The notes under the pieces were generated by a model. That model was not told the DNA's origin. It saw only the letters and a program-made list of their open reading frames with translations, and searched no databases. Of a DNA stretch of 64,000 nucleotides, positions 10,683 to 19,988 are shown one piece after another. How positions within the stretch are numbered: position 1 is the first letter of the stretch; every line of letters starts with the position of its first letter. This stretch comes from Kocuria massiliensis (lineage in GTDB: Bacteria > Actinomycetota > Actinomycetes > Actinomycetales > Micrococcaceae). The stretch is taken from the NCBI RefSeq assembly GCF_900169715.1, contig NZ_LT835160.1:124001-188000 (forward strand), written 5' to 3'. A program made the translations under genes and the position numbers.

Positions 10683-11099
10683 ATGTCTACCGAAGAACAT
10701 CTCGAGGATCAGACGCCGTTGCTCCGGGTCGTCAAGGGCTCACCCACCGAGGAGGAGCTCGCGGCGCTCACGCTCGTCGTCGCGCAACAGCAACGGTCCA
10801 CGACCAAGCGTCCGCCAGCGGGCAACCCCATCGCCGAGGTGGGGCGTCTTCTGTCGCGCCGTCAGCGCATCGGTGCGGGCCTCGCTCCCGGGCCGGGTTC
10901 GTGGCGCCGCGCCTCCCGGGCCGGGTTCGTGGCGCCGCGCCCGACCGCGCTAGCCCCCTATCCGAACCGACGCCTCGGCCGACACGTGAGGCCGTGGAGC
11001 GGGCCTAGTTCCGTGGAAAAATATGACCCGGCGCATAGTTCTGCGCAGGGTTGTCATAGTTCGTCGCGAAAAATTCCGACTCTCCGCGAGCGGGCCTAG
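10683..11099 (+). CDS. accE: Acyl-CoA carboxylase epsilon subunit, 3' end altered by a 28-bp tandem duplication
   Basis: The first 76 codons match the small actinobacterial AccE subunit that supports the carboxyltransferase (LLRVVKGSPTEEELAALTLV, then PGPGSWRR). The family is normally about 65-90 residues. Here a perfect 28-bp direct duplication (10885-10912 and 10913-10940) shifts the frame after PGSWRR, so translation continues to 11099 for 138 residues with an unrelated Arg/Pro/Ser-rich tail. Removing one copy restores an immediate end, ...SWRRARPR-stop, at 10953, giving 80 residues. The conserved core is intact, so function may survive. The ribosome site AGGGGAAG precedes the ATG. It could be a real mutation or an assembly artefact. 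Confidence 0.8.
   Translation: MSTEEHLEDQTPLLRVVKGSPTEEELAALTLVVAQQQRSTTKRPPAGNPIAEVGRLLSRRQRIGAGLAPGPGSWRRASRAGFVAPRPTALAPYPNRRLGRHVRPWSGPSSVEKYDPAHSSAQGCHSSSRKIPTLRERA
10885..10940. repeat. Perfect 28-bp tandem duplication in accE
   Basis: Two identical 28-base units, beginning CTCCCGGGCCGGGTTCG, lie head to tail at 10885-10912 and 10913-10940. The length is not a multiple of three, so the second copy is read in another frame. Confidence 0.97.
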
Positions 11100-11102
11100 G
11101 GT
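11074..11102 (+). promoter_or_regulatory. Promoter of the dicarboxylate symporter gene (leaderless)
   Basis: TTCCGA (11074-11079), a 17-base spacer and TAGGGT (11097-11102) lie seven bases before the ATG at 11110. The start site would fall on or next to the start codon, and no ribosome site is present. Confidence 0.6.
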
Positions 11103-11109
11103 AGTCCGC

Positions 11110-12534
11110 ATGTCTGATCGCTCCACCTCCTCGCACACCTCCTCGACGGCGCCTGACGCGTCGCGCCGTCGACTCCCTTCTTGGATGACGAACTTCGGTA
11201 TCCAGATCATCTTGGGCCTCATCATCGGCGTCGGCCTGGGATTCCTGGCCCTCGGCCTCGGCGGCGACGCCGAAGAGCACCCGAACGGCCTGATGACCAC
11301 GCTCGACACCATCGGTTCGAGCTACGTATCGCTACTCAAAGCAGCCGTGGTGCCCCTCGTGGTGACCGCGGTGATTTCCTCGATCGCCAATCTCAGCGAG
11401 GTGACCAACGCGGCCCGCTTGGCCGTGAAGACGCTGCTGTGGTTCGCGGGCACGGCGCTCATCGCGGTGCTCATCGGAATCGTGCTGGGCGTCATCTTCC
11501 GGCCCGGCGCCAATACCGGCTTGGCGACTCCCGAGGCCTACTCCGGAACCACGGGCTCGTGGCTCGCGTTCGTCCAGAGCATCATCCCGGAAAACTTCTT
11601 GGGTTTGACGGTCAAAACAAAGGAGGCCGACGGCGCGGGCCTGACCTCCACGCCCAATTTCAACGTTCTCCAGATCCTGGTGATCTCCGGCGCGTTGGGT
11701 ATCGCCGCACTGAAGGTCGGCAAGGCCGCCGAACCGTTCCTGGCCTTCATCCGGTCCGCACTGGCCGTGATCCAAAAGGTGCTGTGGTGGATCATCCGAC
11801 TGGCCCCACTGGGCACCATGGGCCTGATCGGCTCGGCCGTCTTCACCTATGGATGGACCACCATGGGCTCGTTGCTCAAATTCGTGGTGCTGCTCTACGT
11901 GGGACTCGCGGTCGTTGGATTCGTCGTCTACCCGCTCTTGGCTAAGGCCAATGGGCTCTCCGCGAAGCAGTTCTTCTCCGGTGTGTGGCCGGCCGCGCAA
12001 ATCGGCTTCGTCTCACGTTCTTCGATCGGCACGATGCCGGTGACCCAGCGGGTGGCCGAACGAAACTTTGGGGTGCCCCGTGCCTATGCCTCCTTCGCAG
12101 TACCTTTCGGTTCCACCACCAAAATGGATGGTTGCGCGGCCGTCTATCCGGCCCTCGCCGCGATCTTCGTGGCACAGTTCTACGGCATCGAGATGCATCT
12201 GACGCAGTACGTGCTGATCGTGGTGGTTTCCGTCCTGGGCTCGGCGGCGACTGCCGGAACCACCGGCGCCACGGTCATGCTGACGCTGACCCTCTCTACC
12301 CTGGGGCTCCCCCTGGACGGCGTCGGCCTTCTCCTGGCCATCGATCCGATCATCGATATGGGGCGAACCGCTCTCAACGTGACGGGGCAGGCCCTGATTC
12401 CGGCGATCATTTCACGCCGCGAGGGAATCTTGGATCTGGATCTCTACAACGCACCGCGCTCCAGCGACTGGTTCGAATCTGACCTTTCGGCCGAGGACTA
12501 CGCAAAGGATGTGGTCAGCACCACTTCGAGGTAG
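11110..12534 (+). CDS. Dicarboxylate/amino acid:cation symporter (DAACS family)
   Basis: Integral membrane secondary transporter, 474 residues, of the DctA/GltP type that imports C4-dicarboxylates or acidic amino acids with Na+ or H+. Visible features are about eight hydrophobic segments, the serine-rich re-entrant loop (FVSRSSIGTMPVT), the PFGSTTKMDGC-like motif and the C-terminal helix AIDPIIDMGRTALNVTGQAL typical of glutamate-transporter folds. The start at 11110 is chosen because a -10 box lies directly upstream; a longer reading to 11023 would include the promoter and has no ribosome site. The exact substrate is not predictable. Confidence 0.9.
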   Translation: MSDRSTSSHTSSTAPDASRRRLPSWMTNFGIQIILGLIIGVGLGFLALGLGGDAEEHPNGLMTTLDTIGSSYVSLLKAAVVPLVVTAVISSIANLSEVTNAARLAVKTLLWFAGTALIAVLIGIVLGVIFRPGANTGLATPEAYSGTTGSWLAFVQSIIPENFLGLTVKTKEADGAGLTSTPNFNVLQILVISGALGIAALKVGKAAEPFLAFIRSALAVIQKVLWWIIRLAPLGTMGLIGSAVFTYGWTTMGSLLKFVVLLYVGLAVVGFVVYPLLAKANGLSAKQFFSGVWPAAQIGFVSRSSIGTMPVTQRVAERNFGVPRAYASFAVPFGSTTKMDGCAAVYPALAAIFVAQFYGIEMHLTQYVLIVVVSVLGSAATAGTTGATVMLTLTLSTLGLPLDGVGLLLAIDPIIDMGRTALNVTGQALIPAIISRREGILDLDLYNAPRSSDWFESDLSAEDYAKDVVSTTSR

Positions 12535-12580
12535 ATATAGTGGCGTGCATCACTGATATCTGGACGTCAAAGGAGACACC

Positions 12581-14104
12581 ATGACGGTCTATGCACAGCC
12601 CGGCCAAAGCGATTCGCCCGCGGAATTTCGGGGCCGCTACGAAAACTTCATCGGCGGTCAGTGGGTTCCGCCCGTGCGGGGCCAATACTTCGAAAATAAG
12701 ACTCCGGTCACGGGAGAGGTCTTCACCGAGGTGCCACGCAGCACCGCGGAGGATGTCGAGCTCGCGCTCGACGCCGCATGGAAGGCCTTCCCGGCCTGGG
12801 GCCGCACGTCCGTGGCTGAACGCGCCAGTGTTCTCCTGAAGATCGCCGACGCGATGGAGTCCCACCTCGAGCGCATCGCCGTCGCGGAAACGTGGGATAA
12901 CGGCAAGCCGGTTCGGGAGTGCTTGGCCGCGGACATCCCGCTGGCCATCGATCACTTCCGCTATTTCGCCGCGGCGATCCGCACCCAAGAAGGCGGCATC
13001 TCCCAACTCGACGACGAGACCACGGCCTACCACTTCCATGAGCCGCTCGGCGTCGTCGGGCAGATTATTCCGTGGAACTTCCCCGTTCTCATGGCCGCGT
13101 GGAAGATTGCCCCGGCCCTAGCGGCCGGCAATACCGTGGTACTCAAGCCCGCGGAACAGACCCCCGCCTCGATCCTCGTCGTCGTGGACCTTCTTCAGGA
13201 CATCCTGCCGGACGGCGTGCTGAACATCGTCAACGGATTCGGTGAGGAAGCCGGAGCTGCCCTGTCCGGCAGCGACCGTATCTGCAAGATCGCCTTCACC
13301 GGAGAGACCACCACGGGTTCGACGATCGCGAAGGCCGCCGCCGAACACGTGATTCCGTCGACGCTGGAACTCGGCGGCAAGTCCCCCAATATTTTCTTCG
13401 CCGATGTTGCCGACCAAGACGACTCCTTCTACCAAAAGTCCTTGGAAGGCTTTGTCTCCTTCGCCCTGAATCAAGGGGAAGTCTGCACGTGCCCGTCCCG
13501 CGCGCTCGTCGAGGAATCGATCTTCGATCAGTTCGTGGGCGACGCCGTCGAGCGTGCCCGGAAAATCATTCAAGGCAACCCCCTCGATACCGAAACTATG
13601 GTCGGAGCGCAGGCGTCGGAAGAGCAATTCAAGAAAATCTCTTCGTACCTCAAGAAGGGGCCGGAGGAAGGCGCCGAATTGCTCCTGGGCGGTAACCCGG
13701 TCACGCTGGATGGCAACCTCGCCGGGGGCTATTACATTGAGCCCACCGTCTTCCGTGGGGACAATTCCATGTGCATTTTCCGGGAGGAGATTTTCGGACC
13801 AGTACTCAGCGTGACGTCGTTCAAGAACTACGATGAGGCCATCGCCATCGCGAATGACACCGACTTTGGCCTTGGAGCCGGCGTGTGGACCCGTGGGCAG
13901 AACACCGCTTACCGGGCCGGCCGAGCCATTCAGGCCGGGCGCGTGTGGGTCAATAACTACCACACCTATCCCGCGCACGCGGCGTTCGGCGGGTACAAGA
14001 AGTCTGGCTACGGACGCGAGAATCACTTGATGATGCTCGACCACTATCAACAGACCAAGAACTTGTTAGTCTCCTACTCGGAAAACCCGACCGGTCTTTT
14101 CTAA
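12581..14104 (+). CDS. NAD-dependent aldehyde dehydrogenase (acetaldehyde/ExaC type)
   Basis: Soluble 507-residue oxidoreductase that oxidises aldehydes to acids. The cofactor region [19 protein letters not shown], the general-base motif [12 protein letters not shown] and the catalytic cysteine in [11 protein letters not shown] (Cys about 302) are all present; [16 protein letters not shown] and [18 protein letters not shown] at the C-terminus are typical of the ExaC/AldB group used in ethanol and acetaldehyde metabolism. GGAGACACC precedes the ATG. It appears monocistronic between the symporter and maf, with no regulator nearby. Confidence 0.92.
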   Translation: MTVYAQPGQSDSPAEFRGRYENFIGGQWVPPVRGQYFENKTPVTGEVFTEVPRSTAEDVELALDAAWKAFPAWGRTSVAERASVLLKIADAMESHLERIAVAETWDNGKPVRECLAADIPLAIDHFRYFAAAIRTQEGGISQLDDETTAYHFHEPLGVVGQIIPWNFPVLMAAWKIAPALAAGNTVVLKPAEQTPASILVVVDLLQDILPDGVLNIVNGFGEEAGAALSGSDRICKIAFTGETTTGSTIAKAAAEHVIPSTLELGGKSPNIFFADVADQDDSFYQKSLEGFVSFALNQGEVCTCPSRALVEESIFDQFVGDAVERARKIIQGNPLDTETMVGAQASEEQFKKISSYLKKGPEEGAELLLGGNPVTLDGNLAGGYYIEPTVFRGDNSMCIFREEIFGPVLSVTSFKNYDEAIAIANDTDFGLGAGVWTRGQNTAYRAGRAIQAGRVWVNNYHTYPAHAAFGGYKKSGYGRENHLMMLDHYQQTKNLLVSYSENPTGLF

Positions 14105-14144
14105 AGGACCGTCCGAAAATCCGTCGGGGTGCGCTGTGCTGGCC

Positions 14145-14150
14145 TAGACT
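14145..14150 (+). promoter_or_regulatory. -10 element of maf (leaderless)
   Basis: TAGACT lies seven bases before the GTG at 14158, which has no ribosome site. This arrangement marks a leaderless transcript. Confidence 0.6.
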
Positions 14151-14157
14151 GGTCAGT

Positions 14158-14868
14158 GTGCGCACCCCGATGCCTTCGCCCAATAACTCCCTAGAGGACC
14201 TTAAGTCCTCCCCTTCGGCCCGCGAACCTCTCTTGGTCTTGGCTTCCCAGTCACCTTCCCGCGCGTCGATCCTGAACGCTTCCGGTATCGCCTTTTCCAC
14301 GATCGTCTCAGGCGTCGACGAAGACGCCGCCCTCGACCGTGCCGAAAGGGAACGTGGCTCGTCGCTGGGTCCCGCAGAGACCGCCGGTGTACTGGCGCGA
14401 GCCAAGGCCGAGGCCGTGGCCGAGCTCCCCGAAGCCGCCGGTCACCTGATCTTGGGTTGCGATTCGGTCTTCGAACTCGACGGCGTGAGTTACGGCAAGC
14501 CGTATGAACCCGAGGTCGCGATATCCCGCATTCGTCAGATGAGTGGCCGCACAGGAACGCTTCACACCGGCCACTGGCTCGTGGATTGCCGCAATACGAA
14601 CCAGGAATCCAACGAAAGCCACGGCGTCGTTCGTTCGGCCGACGTCACCTTCGCCACCATGAGCGACGCGGAAATTCGCGAATATGTGGCGACTGAAGAA
14701 CCCCTCAATGTGGCTGGTTCCTTCACGATCGAAGGGTTCGGCGCCGCGTTCATCGCCAGCATCAGCGGCGAGTCGCACACCGTCCTGGGCTTGAGCGTCC
14801 ATGCCCTGCGCGAGCTCTTGGCCAAGCGAGGAATGAATATCACGCAATTGTGGACGCGGAACACTTAG
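14158..14868 (+). CDS. maf: Maf family nucleotide pyrophosphatase
   Basis: House-cleaning enzyme, 236 residues, that hydrolyses non-canonical nucleoside triphosphates to monophosphates. It shows the family's phosphate-binding N-terminus LVLASQSPSRASIL, the catalytic Asp in LILGCDSVFELDG and a C-terminal YVATEEPLNVAGSFTIEGFG motif. There is a 20-residue leader before the fold. It starts with GTG, seven bases after a -10 box. It lies immediately upstream of the carboxylase alpha gene, as is usual in Actinobacteria, but a separate ribosome site and possible promoter separate them. Confidence 0.92.
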   Translation: MRTPMPSPNNSLEDLKSSPSAREPLLVLASQSPSRASILNASGIAFSTIVSGVDEDAALDRAERERGSSLGPAETAGVLARAKAEAVAELPEAAGHLILGCDSVFELDGVSYGKPYEPEVAISRIRQMSGRTGTLHTGHWLVDCRNTNQESNESHGVVRSADVTFATMSDAEIREYVATEEPLNVAGSFTIEGFGAAFIASISGESHTVLGLSVHALRELLAKRGMNITQLWTRNT

Positions 14869-14921
14869 TGATTTGCGGTATTTACTACTAAGCTCGCGTG
14901 AGGATTATAAGGAGTACATGA

Positions 14922-16739
14922 GTGACGAACACTGAGTCAGAGCACACCCCGAACCCGGGCTCCCGCTACACCAGCGGGCCGGTCACCAAGGTCTTGATCG
15001 CCAACCGCGGCGAAATCGCCGTTCGCGTGATGCGCGCCGCCGCGGACGAGGGCCTGAAGACCGTGGCAGTTTATGCAGAACCTGACCGTGAAGCTCTCCA
15101 CGTCAAACTCGCCGATGAGGCGTACTCGCTGGGCGGCTCCACGGCTTCTGACTCGTACCTCGTCATGGACAAAATCATCGACGTCGCCGTGCGTTCGGGT
15201 GCCGACTCGATCCACCCGGGTTATGGATTCTTGTCCGAAAACGCCCAATTTGCTCGCGCCGTCATGGACGCCGGGCTCACCTGGATCGGCCCGTCCCCCG
15301 ACGCGATCACGGAGCTGGGCGACAAGGTGGCCGCGCGCCACCTGGCCGAAAAGGTCGGTGCCCCGCTCGTGCCCGGCACCAAAGACCCCGTGGCCGACGC
15401 CCAGGAAATCCTCGACTTCGCCGACCAGCACGGCCTGCCGATCGCCATCAAGGCGGCCTTCGGCGGCGGTGGCCGTGGCATCAAGGTCGCCCGGAGCAAG
15501 GAAGAAATTCCCGAGCTCTTCGAATCGGCCGTCCGTGAGGCCACAGCGGCCTTCGGTCGCGGCGAATGCTTCATTGAGCGATTCTTGGACGCACCGCGTC
15601 ACGTCGAGACCCAGTGCCTCGCCGACGCACACGGAAACGTCGTCGTCATCTCGACCCGCGACTGCTCCCTCCAGCGCCGCAACCAAAAGCTCGTGGAGGA
15701 AGCTCCCGCCCCGTTCCTCAGCGATGAGCAGTTGGAGCGACTCTATGAGTCCTCCAAGGACATCCTCCGCGCCGCCGAGTACCAGGGCGCGGGAACCTGC
15801 GAGTTCCTGGTCGGTCAAGACGGCGTCATCAGCTTCCTTGAGGTCAACACGCGCCTTCAGGTCGAGCACCCCGTCTCGGAAGAGGTCTCGGGGATCGACC
15901 TGGTCCGCGAGCAGTTCCGCGTGGCACGCGGCGAAGAGCTCGGATACTCCGATCCGGCCCTCCGCGGTCACTCCTTCGAGTTCCGCATCAACGGCGAAGA
16001 CCCGGGTCGTAACTTCATGCCCTCCCCCGGCAACGTCGAAACACTCAACGTCCCGTCGGGCCCCGGCATCCGTTGGGACTCCGGTGTGGTCGCGGGTGAC
16101 GTCATCGGCGGCAACTTCGACTCGATGCTCGCCAAACTGATCGTCACGGGAGACTCCCGCCAGCAGGCCCTCGAACGGTCGCGCCGTGCCTTGGCCGAAT
16201 TGAGCATCACCGGCATGCCGACGGCGACGACTTTCCACCGGGTCGTGGTTTCCGACCCCGCATTCGCCCCTGAAGACGATGCGCCCTTCACGGTGCACAC
16301 GCGGTGGATCGAAACCGAATTCAACAACACGATCCAGCCTTACGCGGGTCAGCCCGGTTCGGTTGACGCCGAAGAGGACGACCGTCAGAAGGTCGTCGTC
16401 GAGGTGAACGGTAAGCGCTTGGAGGTGCTGATGCCTTCTCTCGGCGACGCGCCCACAAGCTCCAGCAAGCCCGCGAAGTCACGCCAGCGCAAGAACCGCT
16501 CCGGCGGCACGGCGGCCCCGACCAGCGGTGACGACCTCACGTCACCAATGCAGGGAACCATCGTCAAGACGGCGGTGAAGGACGGCGCGAAGGTCTCCGA
16601 GGGTGATCTGATCGTGGTCCTCGAGGCCATGAAGATGGAGCAGCCGCTCACGGCCCACAAGTCGGGCAAGGTGACCGGCCTTAAGGCCAAGCCCGGCGAC
16701 ACCGTGACCGCCGGTTCGGTCATCGCAACCATCAAGTAA
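14922..16739 (+). CDS. accA3: Biotinylated acyl-CoA carboxylase alpha subunit (biotin carboxylase + BCCP)
   Basis: 605-residue protein combining biotin carboxylase with the biotin carrier. Order: N-domain ([17 protein letters not shown]), ATP-grasp domain (about 130-330) with the glycine-rich loop [10 protein letters not shown] and [19 protein letters not shown]-terminal carboxylase domain, a Ser/Lys-rich linker, and the biotinyl domain (about 530-605) with EAMKMEQPL (biotinylated Lys about 570). It partners the beta and epsilon subunits encoded at 9.0-11.1 kb and is modified by BirA. The start is a GTG at 14922 after AAGGAG; an ATG two bases before it is out of frame. Confidence 0.95.
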   Translation: MTNTESEHTPNPGSRYTSGPVTKVLIANRGEIAVRVMRAAADEGLKTVAVYAEPDREALHVKLADEAYSLGGSTASDSYLVMDKIIDVAVRSGADSIHPGYGFLSENAQFARAVMDAGLTWIGPSPDAITELGDKVAARHLAEKVGAPLVPGTKDPVADAQEILDFADQHGLPIAIKAAFGGGGRGIKVARSKEEIPELFESAVREATAAFGRGECFIERFLDAPRHVETQCLADAHGNVVVISTRDCSLQRRNQKLVEEAPAPFLSDEQLERLYESSKDILRAAEYQGAGTCEFLVGQDGVISFLEVNTRLQVEHPVSEEVSGIDLVREQFRVARGEELGYSDPALRGHSFEFRINGEDPGRNFMPSPGNVETLNVPSGPGIRWDSGVVAGDVIGGNFDSMLAKLIVTGDSRQQALERSRRALAELSITGMPTATTFHRVVVSDPAFAPEDDAPFTVHTRWIETEFNNTIQPYAGQPGSVDAEEDDRQKVVVEVNGKRLEVLMPSLGDAPTSSSKPAKSRQRKNRSGGTAAPTSGDDLTSPMQGTIVKTAVKDGAKVSEGDLIVVLEAMKMEQPLTAHKSGKVTGLKAKPGDTVTAGSVIATIK

Positions 16740-16749
16740 AACCCACACC

Positions 16750-16784
16750 ACGACGGCGCGGCTCCTCCGGGGCCGCGCCGTCGT
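16750..16784. terminator. Hairpin terminator after the carboxylase alpha gene
   Basis: A GC-rich inverted repeat ACGACGGCGCGGC / GCCGCGCCGTCGT begins ten bases after the stop. There is no U tract, as is common in high-GC Actinobacteria. Confidence 0.75.
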
Positions 16785-16804
16785 CGTATCCGAAGCCGGT
16801 CACG

Positions 16805-16862
16805 AAGTGTCCAATATTTGGAATGATTGTCCAGCATCTAAACAGGACTCTTAGGGTAAAAG
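16805..16862 (+). promoter_or_regulatory. Putative operator/promoter of the MHS transporter gene
   Basis: A perfect 13-base palindrome TCCAATATTTGGA (16810-16822) is followed by a second TGTCCA copy (near 16828) and a GTCC...GGAC pair. TAGGGT (near 16854) could be the -10 box. The layout suggests a repressor or activator site, perhaps for an IclR- or GntR-type regulator; no regulator gene lies next to it. Confidence 0.4.
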
Positions 16863-16922
16863 GCATCACTCGCGCCGTTTCTTGAGCCAGGGACGGCCCC
16901 GCCCAACTCGTAAGGAGCCTCG

Positions 16923-18350
16923 TTGACGACTTCCGAAACCTCCACCGCGACCGAACCGGCCGCATCCCCAGAGAACCTGCAGGCCGCGGTCGAACGAGTT
17001 CCGAGACACCGCATCATTACCGCATCTCTGGTCGGTACCACCATCGAGTTCTACGACTTTTACGTGTACGCGACGGCCGCTGTCGCGGTGTTCCCTGCCC
17101 TGTTCTTCACGGGACAAGATGACACCACCAAGCTCCTCGCTTCCATGGCCACCTTCGCCGCCGCGTTCTTGGGCCGCCCCCTGGGCTCCGTGGTGTTTGG
17201 GCATTTTGGTGACCGCATCGGTCGAAAGGCAACCCTCGTGGGCGCATTGCTCACCATGGGTCTGGCCACCTTCCTCATCGGATTGCTCCCCACATATCAC
17301 CAGATTTCCTTCTGGGCCCCCGCGATCCTGACCATTTTGCGCTTCGCCCAGGGCATGGGGCTCGGCGGAGAATGGTCGGGCGCTGCCCTGCTGGCTAGTG
17401 AATATGCCAAGCCTGGACAACGAGCCCAGGCCGCTATGTGGCCCCAGCTCGGCGCACCCCTCGGATTCATCCTGGCCAACGGGTTCGTCCTCTTGCTGAC
17501 CACGTGGATGAGCTTCGATTCCACCACCGACGCCGCAGCCACCGACTCGCCGTTCCTCGTGTGGGGCTGGCGCATCCCCTTCCTGTTCTCAATCGTCATG
17601 ATCCTGCTGGGCCTCTACGTCCGCCTCAAGCTCGAAGAAACTCCCGTCTTCCGCCAGTCCGTCCAGCAGGGCGAGAAAGCCAAGGCACCCGTCGTCGACG
17701 CTTTCCGGACCGCCTGGAAGCCCATGATCTTGGGAACTTTCGTCATGCTGTCGTGCTACGTGTTGTTCTACCTGCTGACCGCGTGGATCCTGTCCTACGG
17801 CATCGGCAATCCGGCCAAGGGTGCCGGTCTCGGCATTCCGTACCACACGTTCCTCAAGGTGCAGCTGGTCGCCGTCCTGTTCTTCGCCGCCTTCGTCCCG
17901 GTGTCCGGATGGCTCGCGGATAAAATCGGCCGCCGCCGCCAGCAGATTGCCACGAATATCCTGCTCATCGCCTTTGGCTTGAGTTTCGGCATCTTCATGG
18001 CGCCGTCCACGATGGGCACGGGGGCTCAGGTGAATATCCCAGGCCTCATCCTCTTCATTTCCATCGGCATGGCGATCATGGGGCTTTCCTTCGGCTCGAT
18101 GTCCGCCTACCTGCCAGAGCTGTTCCCCACCAACGTCCGGTACACCGGTTCGGGGATCTCGTACAACGTCTCCTCGATCTTGGGTGCGGCCATCACGCCG
18201 TACGTGGCCGTGTGGCTCAATTCCCACGGCGGCGTCAGCGCCGTGGGGTGGTACCTGGCGGGTGCCGCGGTCCTCACGCTCGTCGCTCTGTTCATTTCGC
18301 ATGAGACGCGCGATATTGACCTCACCAAGGTGGGCCAGGAGCGGAAGTAG
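16923..18350 (+). CDS. MFS transporter of the metabolite:H+ symporter (MHS) family
   Basis: 475-residue membrane protein with about 12 hydrophobic segments. MHS hallmarks are the N-terminal GTTIEFYDFYVYATAA, the long GRPLGSVVFGHFGDRIGRKATL loop between helices 2 and 3, RFAQGMGLGGEWSGAALL in helix 4 and the second-half motif DKIGRRRQQI. The family imports compounds such as proline/betaine, shikimate, citrate or aromatic acids; the substrate is not determinable here. The start is a TTG at 16923 with TAAGGAG upstream; no ATG or GTG fits before the conserved start. Confidence 0.9.
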   Translation: MTTSETSTATEPAASPENLQAAVERVPRHRIITASLVGTTIEFYDFYVYATAAVAVFPALFFTGQDDTTKLLASMATFAAAFLGRPLGSVVFGHFGDRIGRKATLVGALLTMGLATFLIGLLPTYHQISFWAPAILTILRFAQGMGLGGEWSGAALLASEYAKPGQRAQAAMWPQLGAPLGFILANGFVLLLTTWMSFDSTTDAAATDSPFLVWGWRIPFLFSIVMILLGLYVRLKLEETPVFRQSVQQGEKAKAPVVDAFRTAWKPMILGTFVMLSCYVLFYLLTAWILSYGIGNPAKGAGLGIPYHTFLKVQLVAVLFFAAFVPVSGWLADKIGRRRQQIATNILLIAFGLSFGIFMAPSTMGTGAQVNIPGLILFISIGMAIMGLSFGSMSAYLPELFPTNVRYTGSGISYNVSSILGAAITPYVAVWLNSHGGVSAVGWYLAGAAVLTLVALFISHETRDIDLTKVGQERK

Positions 18351-18369
18351 CCGGCCCGGATCACCAAAA

Positions 18370-18404
18370 ACGCCGCCGCCCTCCATTCCGGAGGGCGGCG
18401 GCGT
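18370..18404. terminator. Bidirectional terminator between the MHS transporter and lpdA
   Basis: A perfect 15-bp stem ACGCCGCCGCCCTCC / GGAGGGCGGCGGCGT with a 5-base loop lies between two convergent genes. On the minus strand it is followed by TTTTT, so it is strongest for lpdA. Confidence 0.9.
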
Positions 18405-18427
18405 CGTAGTAACGGCAGTCCGTGCGA

Positions 18428-19852
18428 TTAGGTCGGCATGCGGTGCAATCGGCGCGCCGCTTCGGACATCGATCCCGTGAGCGAGGGATACACCGAGAAC
18501 GAGTCGGCGAATTCCTCCACCGACATCTTGTTATTGACCGCTAGCGAGAGCGAGAAAATCAGCTCGGAGGCGCGGGGGCCGACGACGACGCCGCCAATGA
18601 TGGTTCCCGACCCCTTGCGGGCAAAGATCTTCACGAATCCGTCCTCGACGGCCATCATCTTGGCTCGCGGATTGGTCGAGAGCGAGAGCATCACGGCATC
18701 GGCTTGGTACCGGCCGCTCTCGATATCGGCCTCGGTGACTCCCACGGTTGCAATCTCCGGGGAGGTGAAGATGTTCGAGGCAACACGATGCTTCTTGAGC
18801 GGACCGACCGAGTCACCCAGCAAATGGGCCATGGCAATACGTCCCTGCATCGCCGCGACCGAGGCCAGCGGAAGCACGCCGGTGCAGTCACCGGCGGCGT
18901 AGATATTCGACGCCGTGGTTCGAGAGACGCCGTCCACCGCGATGTGCCCTGATTCGGTCACCGCCACGCCGGCGTTTTCGAGGCCCAGGTCTGCGGTATT
19001 GGGAATAGAGCCGACCGCCATGAGGCAGTGAGAACCGGCGACCTTGCGTCCGTCGGAGAGGGTCACGATGACGCCGTCGCCAGTGTTCTCGGCCGCCGCG
19101 GCACGGGATCGAGGCATAACGTTCATGCCTCGGCGATCAAAGACGTCCTCGAGCACCTTGGCGGCGTCGGCGTCCTCACCGGGAAGCACCTGATCACGCG
19201 AGGAGATGAGCGTGACCTCGGCCCCTAGCCCACGGTATGCCGAGGCGAATTCCGCACCGGTCACACCCGATCCGACCACGATGAGGTGCTCCGGCACCGT
19301 TTGAAGCTGGTACAGCTGAGTCCAATTGAAGATCCGATCGCCGTCTGGCTTGGCATCCGCGAGCTCGCGGGGGTGAGCGCCAACGCTCAGTAGGACGGCG
19401 TGCGTGGACAGGCGATAGGTCAGGTTCTGGCTATCCGAGACCTCTACGGTTCGGTCGTCAATCAAACGGCCTTTCCCCTCGATGACCTTGACCCCGGCCT
19501 TTTCCAGGCTGCGGCGAATGTCCTTGGACTGCTCATGGGCGAGGTTCAAGAGGCGACGGTTAACCTTGTCGATGTGGACCTCGAGCTCGACCAGCTCGTC
19601 TCCGGCCCGAGTGCGAATCCCCAGCGCGGGGGCCTCGCTGAAGCGATTCATGGTGTCTGCCGAGGCGATCAGGGTCTTCGAGGGGACGACGTCGGTCAGG
19701 ACGGCCGAACCGCCCATCCCCTTCTCTTCGATGATCGTGACGTCCGCGCCAAGATTGGCCGCGACCAGTGCCGACTCGTAGCCGCCGGGTCCGCCGCCGA
19801 TGATGATGATCTTCTGGGGTGTAAATGCAGTAGCTTCGCTCACGATGGCCAT
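18428..19852 (-). CDS. lpdA: NAD(P)H-quinone dehydrogenase (LpdA-type flavoprotein disulfide-reductase homologue)
   Basis: 474-residue FAD enzyme with the pyridine nucleotide-disulfide oxidoreductase fold: FAD motif IIIIGGGPGGYESALVA, NAD motif VVGSGVTGAEFASAYRGLG, IYAAGDCTG and a C-terminal dimerisation domain. The site that in lipoamide dehydrogenase holds the CxxxxC redox pair reads GGSAVLTDVVPSKT, without cysteines. This matches M. tuberculosis LpdA (Rv3303c), which reduces quinones rather than lipoamide. The ATG at 19852 follows GGGGAAGA; an in-frame GTG at 19843 is possible. Confidence 0.9.
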   Translation of the reverse strand: MAIVSEATAFTPQKIIIIGGGPGGYESALVAANLGADVTIIEEKGMGGSAVLTDVVPSKTLIASADTMNRFSEAPALGIRTRAGDELVELEVHIDKVNRRLLNLAHEQSKDIRRSLEKAGVKVIEGKGRLIDDRTVEVSDSQNLTYRLSTHAVLLSVGAHPRELADAKPDGDRIFNWTQLYQLQTVPEHLIVVGSGVTGAEFASAYRGLGAEVTLISSRDQVLPGEDADAAKVLEDVFDRRGMNVMPRSRAAAAENTGDGVIVTLSDGRKVAGSHCLMAVGSIPNTADLGLENAGVAVTESGHIAVDGVSRTTASNIYAAGDCTGVLPLASVAAMQGRIAMAHLLGDSVGPLKKHRVASNIFTSPEIATVGVTEADIESGRYQADAVMLSLSTNPRAKMMAVEDGFVKIFARKGSGTIIGGVVVGPRASELIFSLSLAVNNKMSVEEFADSFSVYPSLTGSMSEAARRLHRMPT

Positions 19853-19976
19853 TCTTCCCCAGCCGGGCAAGTCCGTCCAAGTCAACGGGGAACTCTCGAG
19901 GTGAAATTCGCGCGAACCGCCCAAGATCGGCTCATACACAAGCCATCTAGCCTCTACCGATCCCCCGACATCCTGC

Positions 19977-19982
19977 TAGTTT
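19977..19982 (+). promoter_or_regulatory. -10 element of the purine nucleoside phosphorylase gene (leaderless)
   Basis: TAGTTT lies six bases before the GTG at 19989, with no ribosome site between. Confidence 0.6.
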
Positions 19983-19988
19983 GGACGG

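Noticed and set aside
8772-10700. 642-codon minus-strand frame opposite pccB
   Set aside because: High-GC codon bias opens the antisense frame; the translation has no family motifs and pccB on the plus strand is unmistakable.
11023-11109. Upstream extension of the dicarboxylate symporter
   Set aside because: It covers the probable promoter and has no ribosome site; the ATG at 11110 lies right after a -10 box.
14937-16298. 453-codon minus-strand frame opposite the carboxylase alpha gene
   Set aside because: Antisense shadow of a conserved enzyme gene; no start signal or motif.
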